Positions 12,000 to 24,869 of a DNA stretch of 64,000 nucleotides are shown in pieces (the first letter of the stretch is position 1; each line of letters opens with the position of its first letter). A program made the translations under genes and the position numbers. Under the pieces are notes generated by a model. That model searched no databases, was not told where the DNA came from, and saw only the letters and a list, made by a program, of their open reading frames with translations. This DNA comes from Hsuehochloa calcarea (taxonomy: Eukaryota > Streptophyta > Magnoliopsida > Poales > Poaceae): the NCBI GenBank assembly GCA_036346395.1, contig CM070611.1, positions 22,206,473 through 22,270,472 on the forward strand, given 5' to 3'.

Positions 12000-12992
12000 T
12001 TCAGTCTGAGAAGAACCACCTCGGCCCGTCCTCCATTAGGACGAGGGGTCGCTCTATCTTCTTGGGGCATTGGTTCGCATAATGCCCCTTGTTGTTGCGA
12101 AGAAGCGGTGACATCCGCGGTGCGCGGAGGCCTCTGGTGACTCGCGGTGCGTGATTGGGGCACGGCTGCGAAGGGCGAAGAACAAAGCCGGCGACCTCGA
12201 AGTCTTGAAGGCGGAGGACGGGACCGGAGGCGCCCAACACGAGAGCGAAAGAGGCGGCTGCGGCCGACTTGTGGGCCTCCACTTGCGCTGCGGGAATCCA
12301 CAAGTGCTCTCCCGCGTCTTTCAAGAACGATGGCCTTGTCCACCAAGGCACGGAAATCGGAAAGTCAACGATGGATAGCTTGTCCTGCGGCTCCTCGGAC
12401 AAACCATCCTTGAACTTCTCTTGCTTGGCCTCATCGGTGGCCACCTCCTCCGAGCATAACGAGCCAAATGGTTGAACTCGTAAAGATACTCCGTGATGAG
12501 CAGCGCCCTTGCTCGGCGACAAGAATTCCTTCTTCTTGACTTCATCAAGCGGAAGGAATATGAGAGCGGCGGAAGGCGACGGAACTCCTCCCAAGTGACG
12601 GTGTGACCGTCAGTCGCATGGCGAAAGCTCTCCCACCAAGACAAAGCTGCACCCTCCACCGGTGCGATGCAAGCAGCGCCTTCGTGCTCTGGCGCTGCGC
12701 TATCGGCTTCCGCTCCACGAGACGAAGCGATCGTCTGCGTCAAGAGTCCTCGGACACGGAGAGCGTGGGGGTGGAGTGCGAAGAAACTCCGCAAGTCCCC
12801 ACGCGGTGGTGTCCACCCCTTGCACGGATCTGAAGCACAGGAAAGGGCGGAAGTATTGCGTGATGGCGTCGTAAGAACTCTCTGCCCTCTGCAGTTGCGC
12901 TCAATCGAAGAAGGACCTCGGCCATGGTCGGAGGAGGAGGAAAATCCTCGTCGGACGGTGATCGCCTTAGCGCTACTGATGCGCCCGGCCAT
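12000..12992 (-). pseudogene. G2 gag with zinc knuckle (frameshifted)
   Basis: The likely start is the ATG at 12992 (MAGRISSAKAITV). The retrotransposon gag core follows: GAALSWWESFRHATDGHTVT plus WEEFRR (about 12590-12660), then YLYEFNHLARYA and EAKQEKFKDGLSEE (about 12390-12490). A CCHC knuckle near 12070-12100 is partly damaged, with NKGHYANQCPKK readable. The pieces sit in at least three frames. Gag forms the particle shell and packages RNA. The + strand here also shows GC-rich open frames that are shadows. Confidence 0.85.
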
Positions 12993-12999
12993 CCTGTTA

Positions 13000-13862
13000 C
13001 AAGAAACTTGGGTTAAAACTAGACTCGAAAACAAAACCGAAATGAAGCAAACAGCTAATGACTAGGGAAATGGGATACTCCCTAATCGAAAGCCAAAAAC
13101 AATCAAGTGTATAAACTTAAACATGCTCATAAAAAGACTCAAAAACAGTAACAAATTACCAACCAAAGCTCAACTTCCCAATACAACTAACCCGTATTGA
13201 ATGAACGAGTAATTGATTGAGAAGATAAAAGTCAGGAGACCGAGGTAAGACCTAATACCACTTAAGATCAAGGCTAAATCAGCGAAAATAGTGTCAGATA
13301 CATAGCCAACTAGTATCACATCTTACCCCTTTTATTCCCACAAGTTTTAGTTGATTAAACTCTCATTTTCTAACCCATTAGAAACCATCGAGCTTGCTGT
13401 CCGGAAATTGAAGTTGCTGTAGCGATTTTGCATCCAAGCTCCCAGTCGAAGTCTTCCATTCTAGAAACTTCAAAATCTGGCACACCTCAATTTTCCAAGC
13501 TCAGTGGTCCGATCAGAAACCATTGAGCTCGCTGTCTGGAAATTGAGGCGTGCTGTCCAGATTCCGCATCCAAGCCTCTAGCCGAAGTCTCCAGTCCAGA
13601 AACTTCAAAACCCTAAGCACTTTAATTTGCCAAACTCAGTGGTTCCCAAAACCCATTTAATTGATAACACTATCTTTGAAAAGGAGATGAGAGGAAAACA
13701 ACTTTCAAACTCAAATTAGAGTAAGATGAGAGGAGAAAGCTAAGATAGGTAAGGAATAAAATCTGAGAACTTACTTAAGCTTTCATAAATCATTTGACAC
13801 TTTGAAAATAAAGTTTTCCAAAATATCCTAAAGACGACCAACTTGGGTTACTACGGTCAGTA
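13000..13862. other. G2 5' untranslated leader, no gene
   Basis: Non-coding DNA between the gag start and the primer site. It holds a diverged direct repeat: 'gaaaccatcgagcttgctgtccgg' style phrases at about 13381-13490 recur at about 13513-13640. Confidence 0.7.
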
Positions 13863-13876
13863 TGGCTCTGATACCA
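13863..13876 (-). promoter_or_regulatory. G2 primer-binding site
   Basis: The minus strand reads TGGTATCAGAGCCA, complementary to the 3' end of plant initiator Met-tRNA, five bases from the 5' LTR. Confidence 0.93.
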
Positions 13877-13881
13877 AACCT

Positions 13882-16800
13882 TGTGAGACCCCGGTTTATC
13901 CGACTTGTAATGCTTAACCACCCATTCGGTCCTAGCATCACAAAGCAGATAATCCGAGACTCGAGACATGTATACTTCCCAGAGTGCAGTATACACACCT
14001 CTTTACAAAGTTCATGCATCAATTCCATTCATTCACATAGAGCCGAAACAAAAACAACAATCCAGAAGATAACATAAACAAAGGATAGTCATTACAAAAG
14101 AGAGGCCAACCGGCCAAATGACAAATACATAAAGAAATTTAACAACGGAAGCAAAAGTGCCATAAGATGGCTATAAAACAAAAGAGCCAATCAGTGTGCC
14201 TTTAACCCACAAGGCAACCGACCGGACCGCCAGGCTAGTCGTCGAATCCACAGCACAACTCACAAAAGTGAGGCTCTTGGGGCTCACCTTCTTCCTCTGC
14301 AAACAAAAGCAGCCCAGCAAAAACTAGGTGAGTACTTTGAATGTACTCGCAATATATATAAGAATGATAACAGATCTATGCAATAACTACATGCAAGCTT
14401 ATTTAAGTGGAGCAGGTTAGGACTCAAATTTTTAAGCATAAAGCAAGTTTTATTTGCAATAATGTAATAGATCAAAGGCAATTTTGCAATCTGATTTTAT
14501 TTGATGAAAACAGTAGTAATCAAGTAGCAACAACAGTAAAACAGTCCTGGGAGTGACTAACCCAATAGCCACCACAATAGCATGAATTGCCCATTCATGC
14601 CAACCATGTCAAGTTTTAATTTTAAAAACAAAAACAGTTGTTGAAGTCTAGATCTTGCGGGAAATCACCAAGCGTGTCCACAACCTAGGGCGAGGCTATT
14701 GAATAGATTTATCCTGCGCAGGTGTACCAACTTACCCACACGCCGACCGCCTTTTGCCAAGCTATTAAGCACACTTCCTTAGGTATGCCGCACGGCTAAG
14801 TCCTCTGAGACGTTTCCAATATTATGTATTACCTTGAGTCGCCGTATGGATAGAAACCCATACGTTGTGTCGGGTCGTGGCCTGACCTCGGACATCTACC
14901 CGTCACGGGTAAAGCCTTGGACAATGCGGCGACCCCTCGAGGTGGAGAGCCTACCCGGAATCTCCACCACCGCACTCCCACACAAGAACACCGAGAACAC
15001 ATATCATGTTTCACACAACACACACAACGCTCCTCCTGCGACTCGGAGATAACACACTCCAAAGTACTAGGTCAAGAGGGTCCCATATAACCCTCATGTG
15101 GTTAGTACATTAAAAGTACTTGGATCGATGGCGCAAGCAACATTTTTGGTCCTTAGGGACAGGCACCTTCCTTGTCACACCCAACAATCACACCAACATG
15201 CCATTGTGCCCAAGTCAAATCATTTTGTTTCATTTTCGGTTTTTACAAAACAAAAGCATAAGGTGCTGAACCAAAATAAACAAAATGATTTGTGTGATCA
15301 AGGTCATCGACTAAGTCGATAACCGCCCAATTCTACCGGTAGCTAAGCATTTCTAGGCATGACATCGCATAAAGGCAGTAAAAGAGCATAATTAAATCAC
15401 GGGCTCTAATTCACCAAATGATGATAATAACTTATGGTTGTGGCGGGGATAACATTTTAATGGTAACAATGCATTAGGAATAGCTACCTCTAAACAGGGC
15501 AAAAATAATTGGACACAAAAGCAATGCATACATATAATTTGTAAACAAGATATTAGACTTTGAAAGTAATGGGACATTTATGATCAAATATCTTGCCTGC
15601 TTGCTGTGGGTCAAGGTGCTGCTGAGGATCAACAATATTATGAATGTGCTCTTCGGATCCTAACGAGAAAGCAAAAAGCAACCGATAAGAACGAATAAAA
15701 TACAAAGACACAACAGTAAACTCCCTCCAAAAATTCTAAAATTTTTACAGTAGCAAGGTCTTGATTTATAATGAATTTAGCAACAAGAACCAATTGATTT
15801 GGATTCTTAATGCCAAAGATATGACCAAAACAATTTTGCTCAGCTTTTACAAATCAAAAATGCTACTATTCATTAGCAAAATTTTCTGGAGCTATACTGA
15901 GGTTAGAAACATTTTTAACTTAAAGATGAGTTAAAAACATAACCAACAAAATTTGAATCAACCGAAAAGTATTTGAAATGAATTAGTTATGCATTTTACA
16001 AGTAATCACATTTTTCAGTTGATAAATAAATCCTCTCGGAAATTCGAAATTCCAAATGGCGTGGCGAACTGGGGCGTTGATCACGGATCCAAAGGCCCAA
16101 GCTCCGTACTGACCAGCGCGCATGAAACCTCAAACGTCAACCGTTGGATCTGGATCCAACGGTTCGCGTGGCCTAGAGCGTTCGGTGGTCCGAACGTTCA
16201 CGCGCACGCGAGCCGTGGATCTGGGATCCGACGGTCCACGTGGATCCGGGGTTCGGTGGTCCGAACGTTCGTTCCGATCTGCACCGTTGATCTTGGATCC
16301 AACGGACCACAGACCGAGGCGCGCGACAGACTCAATTCTTCGGCGCGATCCCGAGCCGCAGATCTTAGGATCGACGGTCCAAAATGACGCACGTTCAAAC
16401 CATCGTCCTGTTTTCGTCCGGCAAAAATGTCGGAGGAGAACGGCTCGCCGCCGGCGGCTCTGGCCGCGGCGGTGCGAGCAAACGCCTAAAACGAGTCCTT
16501 AATACTCTTGCGCACACAATGGTACCAGCGGCGTTAGCTGCGGTGGTCCAGAACGCCGGCAAGCCGGAGAGAACCGAGGTGAGCAAAATGACCGAAAACG
16601 AAAAAACGCAAACGGCTCAGCTGCGGTCCAAGGGAGCGAGTGACAAACAACTAGGGACTAAATAGAGGTTACCTGAGCGCAAAGGATGCGAGAAGAGTCA
16701 TTTGCTCGCGGCGAAGAAAAGCGATTTCGGTAGAAAGGGGAAGTCCAAATTGAGTGCTCTCTTGTCAAAGGCAAAATTGATGAGGTTAATACTCTATGAG

Positions 16801-17913
16801 ATGCCAAGTAACTGAGGAAGCAAGGGTTTTGGAAGAGAAGGCCCGGAACACCACTTTCACCGAAGAGGTTGGAGCTCCAACAATGGCGGCCGAGAGAAAA
16901 TTCACGAAGGAGCTCACTCGGTGCACTAGCAGTGGTACTGAAGCTCAAGGGCGTTCAAAGGATGCTAAGGAAGCCTCGGGTAGAGTCTTATAGGCGGAGG
17001 AGCAAGAGGGAGCAACGGCAAGAAAATGGCTTTCTTGTGTCGAGGTCGGCCGAGGCGGCGAGGCAGTAACCGCAGGGGAGGCAGCGGCGTGGGGCGGCGG
17101 ACGGGAGCAATAATGCGCAGAGCCGTTGGCCAAAAGGAGACGCGTTGGGCTCTGCGAAGCGTCTTGTGCACGCCAAAGATTGTTGACTTCGGCCGAACTT
17201 CGCATGAAGCGGAGGAAGACGACGAACGACGACCGTTGGATTTAATCGGACGGCTGCAATAGATCGGTTCGATTTAAACGATTCGAACGCTCGCTCAATC
17301 CTGGACCGTGCGATGCTGATCCAACGGCTCACAACTCCCGAGCCCGACTGCGTCGCGCCGGTGCGGTTAGTTGGTTCGACCGAGTCAAGTGGCTCGAGCC
17401 CGAGTCCGGTTCGAACCCAAGGAACAGTGCAAACCCTTTAGAATTTGAATTTTAAACGTCTGATTTTTGAGGAATTATTTGAGATAGCAAACAAACTCCA
17501 AAATTTATGAAATTTTAACTGGAGCTTGCTGACAGCAGGAGGAACCTCCCATAAAATTTTCAGAGATTTTCATGTACTGAATTATTCTCCAGAAATTCCA
17601 GAAGAGGGGAAAATAGGGTTTGACCAGTTTGACTTGCCTCCAAAATTACTAATTAATTTCTGAAAATTATGAAATAATCCTGAGGTGTTAAACATCACTC
17701 CTTGGTCCAAAGAAAATTATTTCCAGAGATTGGGCACAAGATTTTCATGAAGGAGGTTTATGACTTGAGTTTAATTGGGGAAATTTAGAGTTTGAATTCC
17801 ACCAATTAAAGAAAGAGGTTTCAAACACTGTAACAATACATGAGGTAGCAAAAGTTTTAATTTATCCTCATTTTTATTACATTTGAAACATAAACCCAAT
17901 TTGGGATGTTACA
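13882..17913 (-). repeat. G2 5' LTR
   Basis: 4032 bp, the partner of 4612-8630 with the same ends. Differences from it are mostly 1-3 base gaps at CAG/CTG and CG sites, so age estimates from LTR divergence should exclude these. Confidence 0.93.
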
Positions 17914-17918
17914 TCTTT
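17914..17918. repeat. G2 target-site duplication (right)
   Basis: TCTTT immediately after the LTR, matching 4607-4611. Confidence 0.93.
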
Positions 17919-20296
17919 CGAAATACTTTCTAAATGTTGTAGTGAGTTTGATGTTGATACATGTGGAAATTTGATCGCCCTTGGTGATATCGCTTAACAT
18001 GAGAATACTTCGAGTTTAGTTTTTGTGACCTTTTGGGAGTTCATGAATCATCGAAAGGCGAAAATATTTAGGGTAACTTGAGGTATAGGATTATCCTATT
18101 GCTTCTTAAGAGTTTAGTGTGATTTAGCCCTAAAGGCTCCTTGGTTTGGGTTAAGCTAAGAGGTTACAATCAAAGTAAATTATAAATCGATTAGTTGAGA
18201 ATCCGCTTGTTTTCCTGAAGTCTTGTAAAGGGAAATGCTTGAATTTTGTGGTGAAGGCATTTGGATCTCATGTTTCATGAGTAGATGAACTATTAGAACA
18301 AATTTGGCGGGTTGAAAAATGTTATTGGTTCTTAAGTAGTTAGTGGATTGGACTAAAGAACTTACCTTGTTCATGTGGCAAGGTGTTATTCGTTCAAGGA
18401 CTAATTGTTGTGTTAAAGGAAAAGTGCGAGAAGTAGCTGTTAGTCAGAGTCAAGTTTTGTAACTTGAGGTTTTAAAACATGCCTAAATTTTACGCCCTTT
18501 TCACTCCAAAGATTTGAGTTTCAATCGTAATGCCATTTTCTTATCGGTTGTTATTTTCTATTATCTTCGAGGAATGTGTTCCCTCAACTACGAACTTAGT
18601 TTTCGTTTTCTAAGATCACCTTTAGCGTAATATTTCTTTTGGTTTCTTGGCGTAGTGGTGAGCAACGCTTCCTGTATGAATGAACTTGTTTTTGTTTGCC
18701 TCTTCCTTTTGAGAAAGGATCACGGTTTCGTGTTGCGAAGTGTTTGCAAGGTGAAAGTTTGGTAGCTGTTTGGTGGTGGATGAGTAATCGTGGCGACGAT
18801 ATTTTGCTACCAAGTTATCGGAGGAGTAGTAGAATGTGAAATAGTTTTGATCTGTATCCCTTGGAGAAATTGATTCACGAGATGTTTGACTTGAGTAAGT
18901 GCGAAAAGTGTTCGGTGATTAACACAGGTATAGTGAAATTCTAGAACTTCAATTGAGATTGAAAGGTTGGTGATTATCGGAGGTATGGAAACCTTCATTG
19001 AATTTTTAGAGTAGCGAATTGGATAGCATTGCGAGATGGTGTGGGTGATTTCGATGATGTCAATGAGTGAGTATGTTAGTATGGTGGTAATGTTGGAGAT
19101 TTAATTGATGATTTCACAATCGGTTATAAGAGCAATCCGTTGTAGAGGTTTTGGAAGTTGGATGCAGGTGTGCATTTTAATGCTAGACCATTGGTCACGC
19201 GATGATTGTGCGTAGAGGAAGTGGGATAATAGAGTTTCCTGAGCAATGAATGGTCATTGATAGAACTCTTCTGATGTAATACATGTCCGTGCGTGCTAAG
19301 GATCTTGAATTGTTGTTATTGGAAATTGAAGGTAATGTGATTGCGTGGTGCCTACTACTGTGGTGTTATGGATGCCTTCAATAAAATCCATTTTGTATTA
19401 CCTAGAGTATCCGGTAGATTTCATAGAGTCTCTTCATAATGGTGTGGATGATTTAATTCAGTTTGAGCATGATTTGAGGATATTTAACTAAGATGTTTAA
19501 GCTCGTGTGGTATGCGATGAAGTCAAATTCAAGGTTCGAGAGAAATTTTATCCCTAGAAGAAAGCTGTGGAAAGAAATGTTCATCGGATAATTAGGTGTT
19601 TTCTTGATTCTCGTTTGAGTTTGGTATTGTTGACCGGTGTTTTCGCAATTTGAGTTGAGGTGTGTTGGCATGTAGATTCTTTCCAATTCGGACAAGCGCG
19701 ATGTTTAGTTTAGGCGTTCAGTAATTTCTCCTTTGGTTGTAGTGGTGTTCATTTGTAAAGCGCCTATTTAGAAAATGGATTTGTTTTGAGATGAATTGTC
19801 AAATTTGGAATTTAATCTTTTGGTGGAGAGTTAGCATTGAGTGGACGCGATGAGGACTCTCTATTTTCAATTGGATTCTCTTCGTTTTCGAAAGTTGCAG
19901 AAATTAGAAAGTTGGTATTTCGTTTTGACCGTCTCGGGTATCTGTGAAGTACACAACGTTGGGTGTGTTCAGTCTGCCGAGTGGCGGCGAGAACCATTCA
20001 AGGTTCGAGTTTTTGTTTAAGACGTTGACCATCGAGTAAGGTCTTACCTTTGATCCTGTTCTGATGAGTGTACCTAGAAAGTTCAAGTTGATTGTTAGGT
20101 CGACGTTGCTTCACATCTTTGCTTTGTGGTTTCTCTATTCCAGAGAGAGGCCACTTGGGAGATAGAGTCTCGCATGCGTGAGCGATATCGAACCGTTTGT
20201 TTCAGTGCAGGTTAAATCCGTTGATTTCAACTCCTTGGAAATTCGTTCGGTATTAGTTGCGGTTAGAATTGAGGTCGAATTCGTTAAGGGGTAGAA
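17919..20296 (+). other. G1 internal domain, right part, non-coding
   Basis: Continuation of G1 after the nested G2. It is AT-rich with frequent stops in all frames and no readable domains. A variant of the decayed internal repeat (18696-18760) resembles 4555-4600 just left of the G2 insertion. It ends in a purine tract TTAAGGGGTAGAA at 20284-20296, the plus-strand primer of G1. Confidence 0.75.
20284..20296 (+). promoter_or_regulatory. G1 polypurine tract
   Basis: TTAAGGGGTAGAA directly abuts the TG of the LTR at 20297. This fixes the orientation of G1 as +. Confidence 0.82.
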
Positions 20297-22459
20297 TGTA
20301 ATACCGAAGGTGATTCGCTTATTAGAAGAAGTTTGGAAGAGGAGCTAATCGAAAAACCAGAATCATCTTTTCACGGGGTTTTCGTGATTTCACGGCAACT
20401 GGGCTGGGCCACGGCCCAGAGGGGCCCATGTGGTGGCTGGCCATAGGGGGTTCCACCCCAAACCCTAAACTCCACATTTCTCTCCCCCTCCCCCCCTTTG
20501 GAGCCGCCGGCACCTTTCCCTATTGCTGTGTGCCGCCTTTTATGTCGATTTTGGGTAAGATGCATTCGTTTTCTGTCCTATCCATCTCTTAGAAAGTTGT
20601 AGGTATTGTTCTTAGCTTTCCATAGCCACCGAGATCACGTGATTCCACCTTACGGTTTAGGAGATATGATTTTTTTAGTGCGCGCTGTTCTGTCTGTCTG
20701 ACGAGAAGGATCTGTCGGCTTGATCCTAGGTTTTGATTTAGTTAGAGGCATTTTCAGAACCTCCACCCAAATAAGTTATTGTAGCCCTTTAAAGTATCTT
20801 TCAAAGCTGATAAATATCATCTCCATTGGATCTGTCTAATAAAAGTTATGATATTTTCTTTACCACTGTTCTGAATTCTGGGCAGATAAATGTTAGCGTT
20901 TTCATGTATTGTTTGGATTACTGTAGAGGCCGAATCTGGGGTTTTGCCCTTCTAGAGTTTTATTCCTGGGAACGTTAGCTTTCTTTTGGCACCATGTTCA
21001 GAAAAATCCGATCTGTAGTTTGGGAGATATGAATTTTTGATTGCGATCTGTTCAGTCTGCCTGAAAACTGGGGTCAGTAGGTTTGTCCCTCGGTTTTGTT
21101 CAAATTAGGGGCCGAATTAGAACCTTCACCCAACTAAGTTATTGTAGTTCTCGAATTTATATTTCGAAGTTGATAAGGATCATTCTCATTGGATCAGTAG
21201 GCTAAAAGTTACGCCGTTTTCTTTATTACTGATATGTATTCTGGACAGACGTAGATGGGTTGTGTTTAACTGATAATTAGCTCTCTGTTTTGGCCGAATC
21301 AGGGGATTCCGTCAACTAATGTTTTGTAGCCTGATCAGTTAAGAATCAGTGAGCACTGGTTTCATGTCTTTTAGAGTTACAGACAATTAATGGTGAATTT
21401 TCTCGTACGACTGCCAGAAGTTAGGTAATCTGGACTTTTTGTGTAGAGGATCAAATTGAACCTTTTGTTTGGTTGGTTTGGTTAGAGATTGTGGGAGGGC
21501 ACGTGTAGCACTGTCGTACTCGGTTGTCCTCATATCGATCATTTTATATTGTAGGCGGTGAAGCGGTGAGTGGAGGGGTACCTAAGTTACCTCCCAAACC
21601 GTCATGTGCAGCGAACAAGTAACTTGTATACTATGATTGATGCATTATGTGATGTGTGAATGAATGATTATATTTGTCCGTATTTGTAGATGAATACCAT
21701 GTGTATCTTTTCATTTATGAGTACTATTCAATCTTGCCATGGGATCACATCATGACATGCATAAATTACCTTTGTAAGACCCATCAATTCCAGTATAGGC
21801 ACTTGAAAATCCCATCAATTCCAGAATGGGTACGTGAGTCCACCATTCCAATGTGGGCCACGTTACGTGAGTCCACCATTCCAATGTGGGCCACGTTGGA
21901 CGACCGTATGAAACGTTCTTCATACGGTTACTTTAAGTGAACACCGGGTGTTTCACTCGCTATCTGCAGTATATCTTTGCGATATGTCCAATTCCTTCAA
22001 TGCATCATTTCACTTCATCCATTCATAAAGTTGTTTCCAATCAATGTTCAAGTTATGATTGTGATAAATTGTTCATGGTATGTTTGATTGTTACATACAA
22101 GTACTTCTTGAGTCTTTGGCTCATTCTTGCTTTGTTGTTTTATTTAGGTAAATGACAAGGAAGAATGATCTCGTGGAGGGTAGTTCAACACGATGCACTC
22201 ACTACCATAATCCAAATATTTTGAGAACTTTTATTGTCGTTATTTATGTCTTGTGTTGAATTGTAATAAGCCATTTTGGTCATAACTACCGTATCCCTCT
22301 GAATTGTTTATTTCCATTCCGTTGATTAAACTTGATGATGAATCCTTGTTTAGTATATCCTTATTAACTCCTTCACCTTGTCATGCGTTTTGATGTTATT
22401 ATTCTAAAGAGTAGTGATTGTAGGTGACATCTTGACTTCCTTATAGTCGTGGTGTTACA
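20297..22459 (+). repeat. G1 second LTR
   Basis: 2163 bp, same ends and the same 33-bp direct repeat (21832-21864 and 21865-21897) as 354-2531. It is followed by primer-site and internal sequence where flanking DNA would be expected, so it sits between one complete and one partial internal domain. Confidence 0.9.
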
Positions 22460-22683
22460 GATTGGTATCGAGCGGGCTTTAGGTCAGTGGTTCATTCAAA
22501 CATATTAAATTGACACCTTGTGCACATTAGAGGGGTTGGGTAAACCTGTTGCTTCGCATTTCAATTGTGGTGACTCGAGTATTGAGTCGTTGTTAAATGG
22601 TGTTGTGCTATGATGTGTTAATCCATGATATGATGTGATAACCTCTATCTATGAAATTATTCTATGATCATCATGAGATGATC

Positions 22684-22729
<46 letters not shown>

Positions 22730-24256
22730 GATTGCATTAGTTATGCGTTTAGCTGAGCGTTGATCAGTTGAGTTCGTGGTTGATGTCTTGGGTTTTGCCA
22801 GGCTACACCACTGTTTGTAGTATGATATTAGAGAACTTCTTACCTCTGTTCCATAATCTCTGTATTGAGCATGAGCTCATTGATGAACTTGTTGCCTTTC
22901 TCGAACCGATATCTGGTTTCTGGTTGTGGTTCTGGCGGTTCGTGAATTCTTTTGAAATTGGGGTTTTAATGAAGAAGGCAAGCTCAGTGAGTTCTACGAT
23001 TCGTTCTTTGAAACAAATATTGCCCTTTCGACTATTGTGATATTTACGCTCCACGTGAGCATAGTTCAAATGCAAGATTCCTCTTTTTACAAAGACTTGT
23101 TTTACCCCTATTGGGAAATTTAACTCATTCGTTCGTTTGGAATCTCGGTATTGGAAAACTTCTTTTGCAAGTTCTTTATCAAGTGTGTATTGATCTTGCA
23201 TATTTCTCTTGTTCGCTTTAGTAAGTCGTTCTCTTCCTTGATTTTGAATTTGACAAATTCTTGTCGGTGGCGATTGATGAATTTCTCTTGGGTTCATGAT
23301 TTTGGTAGACGAGTTTAAAAGGCCTTTAATGGTACTCCAAAACATTATTGTTTTTGATTGTCGAATTGCTTTTACTACGAATGATCTTTGTAAATTGGCA
23401 ACATTGATATTTTCATGGTTGTTCTTTCTTTCTCATTGGAAAAGAGCGACTCATTTACTCGTTTGATGGTTTGCCTAATGAGAATTCTTGTTGCAAGTTC
23501 GTTAACACGAAAGCTTTGGCTCAATGTATTCCTTTTGGAACCATCGCTTGTTGAAATTTGATGCATATCTTTTACGAAGAAAAGCGTTAAAACCCTTTTG
23601 GAGTGCTTGGTTATGCTTAAGTCGGGGTTGTACCCAAACAAAGATTGTGGGCTACGGGTTTCTATTAGACCCTATTTGTTTTTCAAAATAGTTTCTTGCC
23701 TTTACATTCTTTGAGCTCTCATTCTTTGTTTGTGAGCGTTATTTTTGACAAGATCGATCTCCTTATGTTAGCCCTATCTCTCTTGTTGATAAGGGCAGCT
23801 TGGTTATCCGTTTGTGATTCGGAGAATGAAAATTTCCTTTCACAAAGTTCATTGAAGAAATTTCGACTATGTTCATTTCTTTGGAATATTTGGAGTGTTG
23901 GAGTTTAGAACCTCCCTTTGGAAAAGAAAAGTGTCGAAACCCCCTTTCTCTAGAGTTTTGATGTGCTGGGTGTGACGTTTGTTCAACTTTGTGGTTTTCG
24001 TACCAGAATTCTTTTCTAGAACAAGTTGTAATTATAATTCCATGTGATGCTGAAAATTTTTATGACCCGATTTATCATGTTTCCTTTAGAAGGTTTATTG
24101 ACACGATCAGTAATGTGAGAGTAAGGTTGATTCTTTTGTAGAGAAAGAAGTTTGACCACCTTCTTGATGTTTCCAAAATGATTCAATTTCGAGTTTTGTG
24201 TTCATGACCTATTGGAGGTCCCAGTTTATTATGATAAACGAAGTTTGCCACGTAAA
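22460..24256 (+). repeat. Second, truncated copy of G1 internal domain
   Basis: Matches 2532-4332 along its whole length, beginning with the primer site. It stops abruptly at 24256, where CACTA-1 coding sequence starts. It implies either a tandem G1 array made by LTR-LTR recombination, later trimmed, or a replication by-product. A 180-codon open frame on the minus strand (22803-23345) has no homology that I recognise and is broken in the other copy, so it is not annotated as a gene. Confidence 0.88.
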
Positions 24257-24869
24257 TCGACGACATCGAGGTAATGTACATCTCTGGAATGCTCCAAAGA
24301 TAGACCTATAAGACGCCCTAGCTAATTGTGTATCATTTTGTAGGAGCCAACGCCTTGCAAGCTCCAAGTGAGGATGGTCGGGTCCATTCCTATTGAGGCT
24401 AGGCGGGGTATGGTGTATCCATACCAGGAAGGGGCGATCTGACCTGATGCCCAGTGGGCGAGGTTACGCTGAGGTCGGTGGACATGGTACATGACAATTT
24501 TATGGCCATCCCACTGGAGATTCGCCCAAATGAAGAAATCAGAACACTAGGGGGTGCCATGTACACATTTATCCAGTGGCCCAAGAAGGACATCGCCCTG
24601 GACCCTACACTGACGCGATATCAACACGCCCCTACCTCTGCAATAGGACCCTCGATGAGTCTACCTCAACCTTCGCTTCAGAAGGCTGCCTCATCGGTTC
24701 CCGTCAAGAATACACCAAAGGGACAAGAAAAACATGTTACCATATCGGTCCCTGAGTCGTCTCACGGGAAGACGGGACGCAGGCAACTCGTTAAGGCGAA
24801 ATAGATATCGAAGAACATTCAGGCGCCTGCCAAGCCCAGGAAATACTCCCTCGGAAGTCCGTTGGTCCC
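24257..24869 (+). pseudogene. CACTA-1 middle exons: plant transposon-associated protein
   Basis: An exon end (to 24270), an intron with GTAATG...TTTTGTAG (24271-24343) and a longer exon (24344-24804) are visible. The readable frame from about 24454 includes VDMVHDNFMAIPLEIRPNEE followed by GGAMYTFIQWPKKDIAL. This resembles the C-terminal domain of proteins carried by rice-type CACTA elements ('...DEIVTLGDA..FIQWPK..' class). It then becomes Ser/Pro/Lys-rich and stops at 24804. One frameshift lies just upstream (about 24447). The tract ends at the TSD and LTR of A1. Its role in transposition is not known. Confidence 0.65.
24865..24869. repeat. A1 target-site duplication (left)
   Basis: GTCCC before the LTR, identical to 32704-32708. 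Confidence 0.9.

Larger units (their letters stand above)
4612..17913 (-). mobile_element. Complete Ty3-type LTR retrotransposon G2 (chromovirus-like)
   Basis: 13.3-kb element with 4-kb LTRs at both ends (4612-8630 and 13882-17913), perfect TSD TCTTT, PBS at 13863-13876 and PPT at 8631-8641, all oriented on the minus strand. The 5.2-kb internal domain carries gag, protease, reverse transcriptase, RNase H, integrase and a C-terminal chromodomain-like segment, in that order on the minus strand. PR-RT-RH-IN order and the chromodomain indicate Ty3 (Metaviridae), chromovirus lineage, Tekay/Del-like by its long LTRs. Every domain is broken by frameshifts, so it is non-autonomous as read. It lies inside the internal domain of G1 and is therefore younger than G1. 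Confidence 0.93.
354..24256 (+). mobile_element. Non-coding LTR retrotransposon G1 (LARD-like), LTR-internal-LTR-partial internal
   Basis: Two near-identical 2.2-kb LTRs (354-2531 and 20297-22459) begin TGTAATACC and end GTGTTACA. A primer site follows the first and a purine tract precedes the second, so the element lies on the + strand. The internal domain (2532-4611 plus 17919-20296, about 4.46 kb once the nested G2 is removed) has no gag or pol similarity that I can read in any frame. This makes it a large non-autonomous derivative, probably Ty3-like by its LTR ends. Unusually, the second LTR is followed by a second copy of the first 1.8 kb of the internal domain (22460-24256), which then joins CACTA-1 sequence. 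No matching target duplication can be recognised at the outer ends because the right end is a deletion junction. Confidence 0.8.

Noticed and set aside
22803..23345. 180-codon open frame on the minus strand
   Set aside because: It is in the duplicated non-coding internal domain of G1. The equivalent in the first copy (about 2946-3161) is interrupted, and no homology is recognised.
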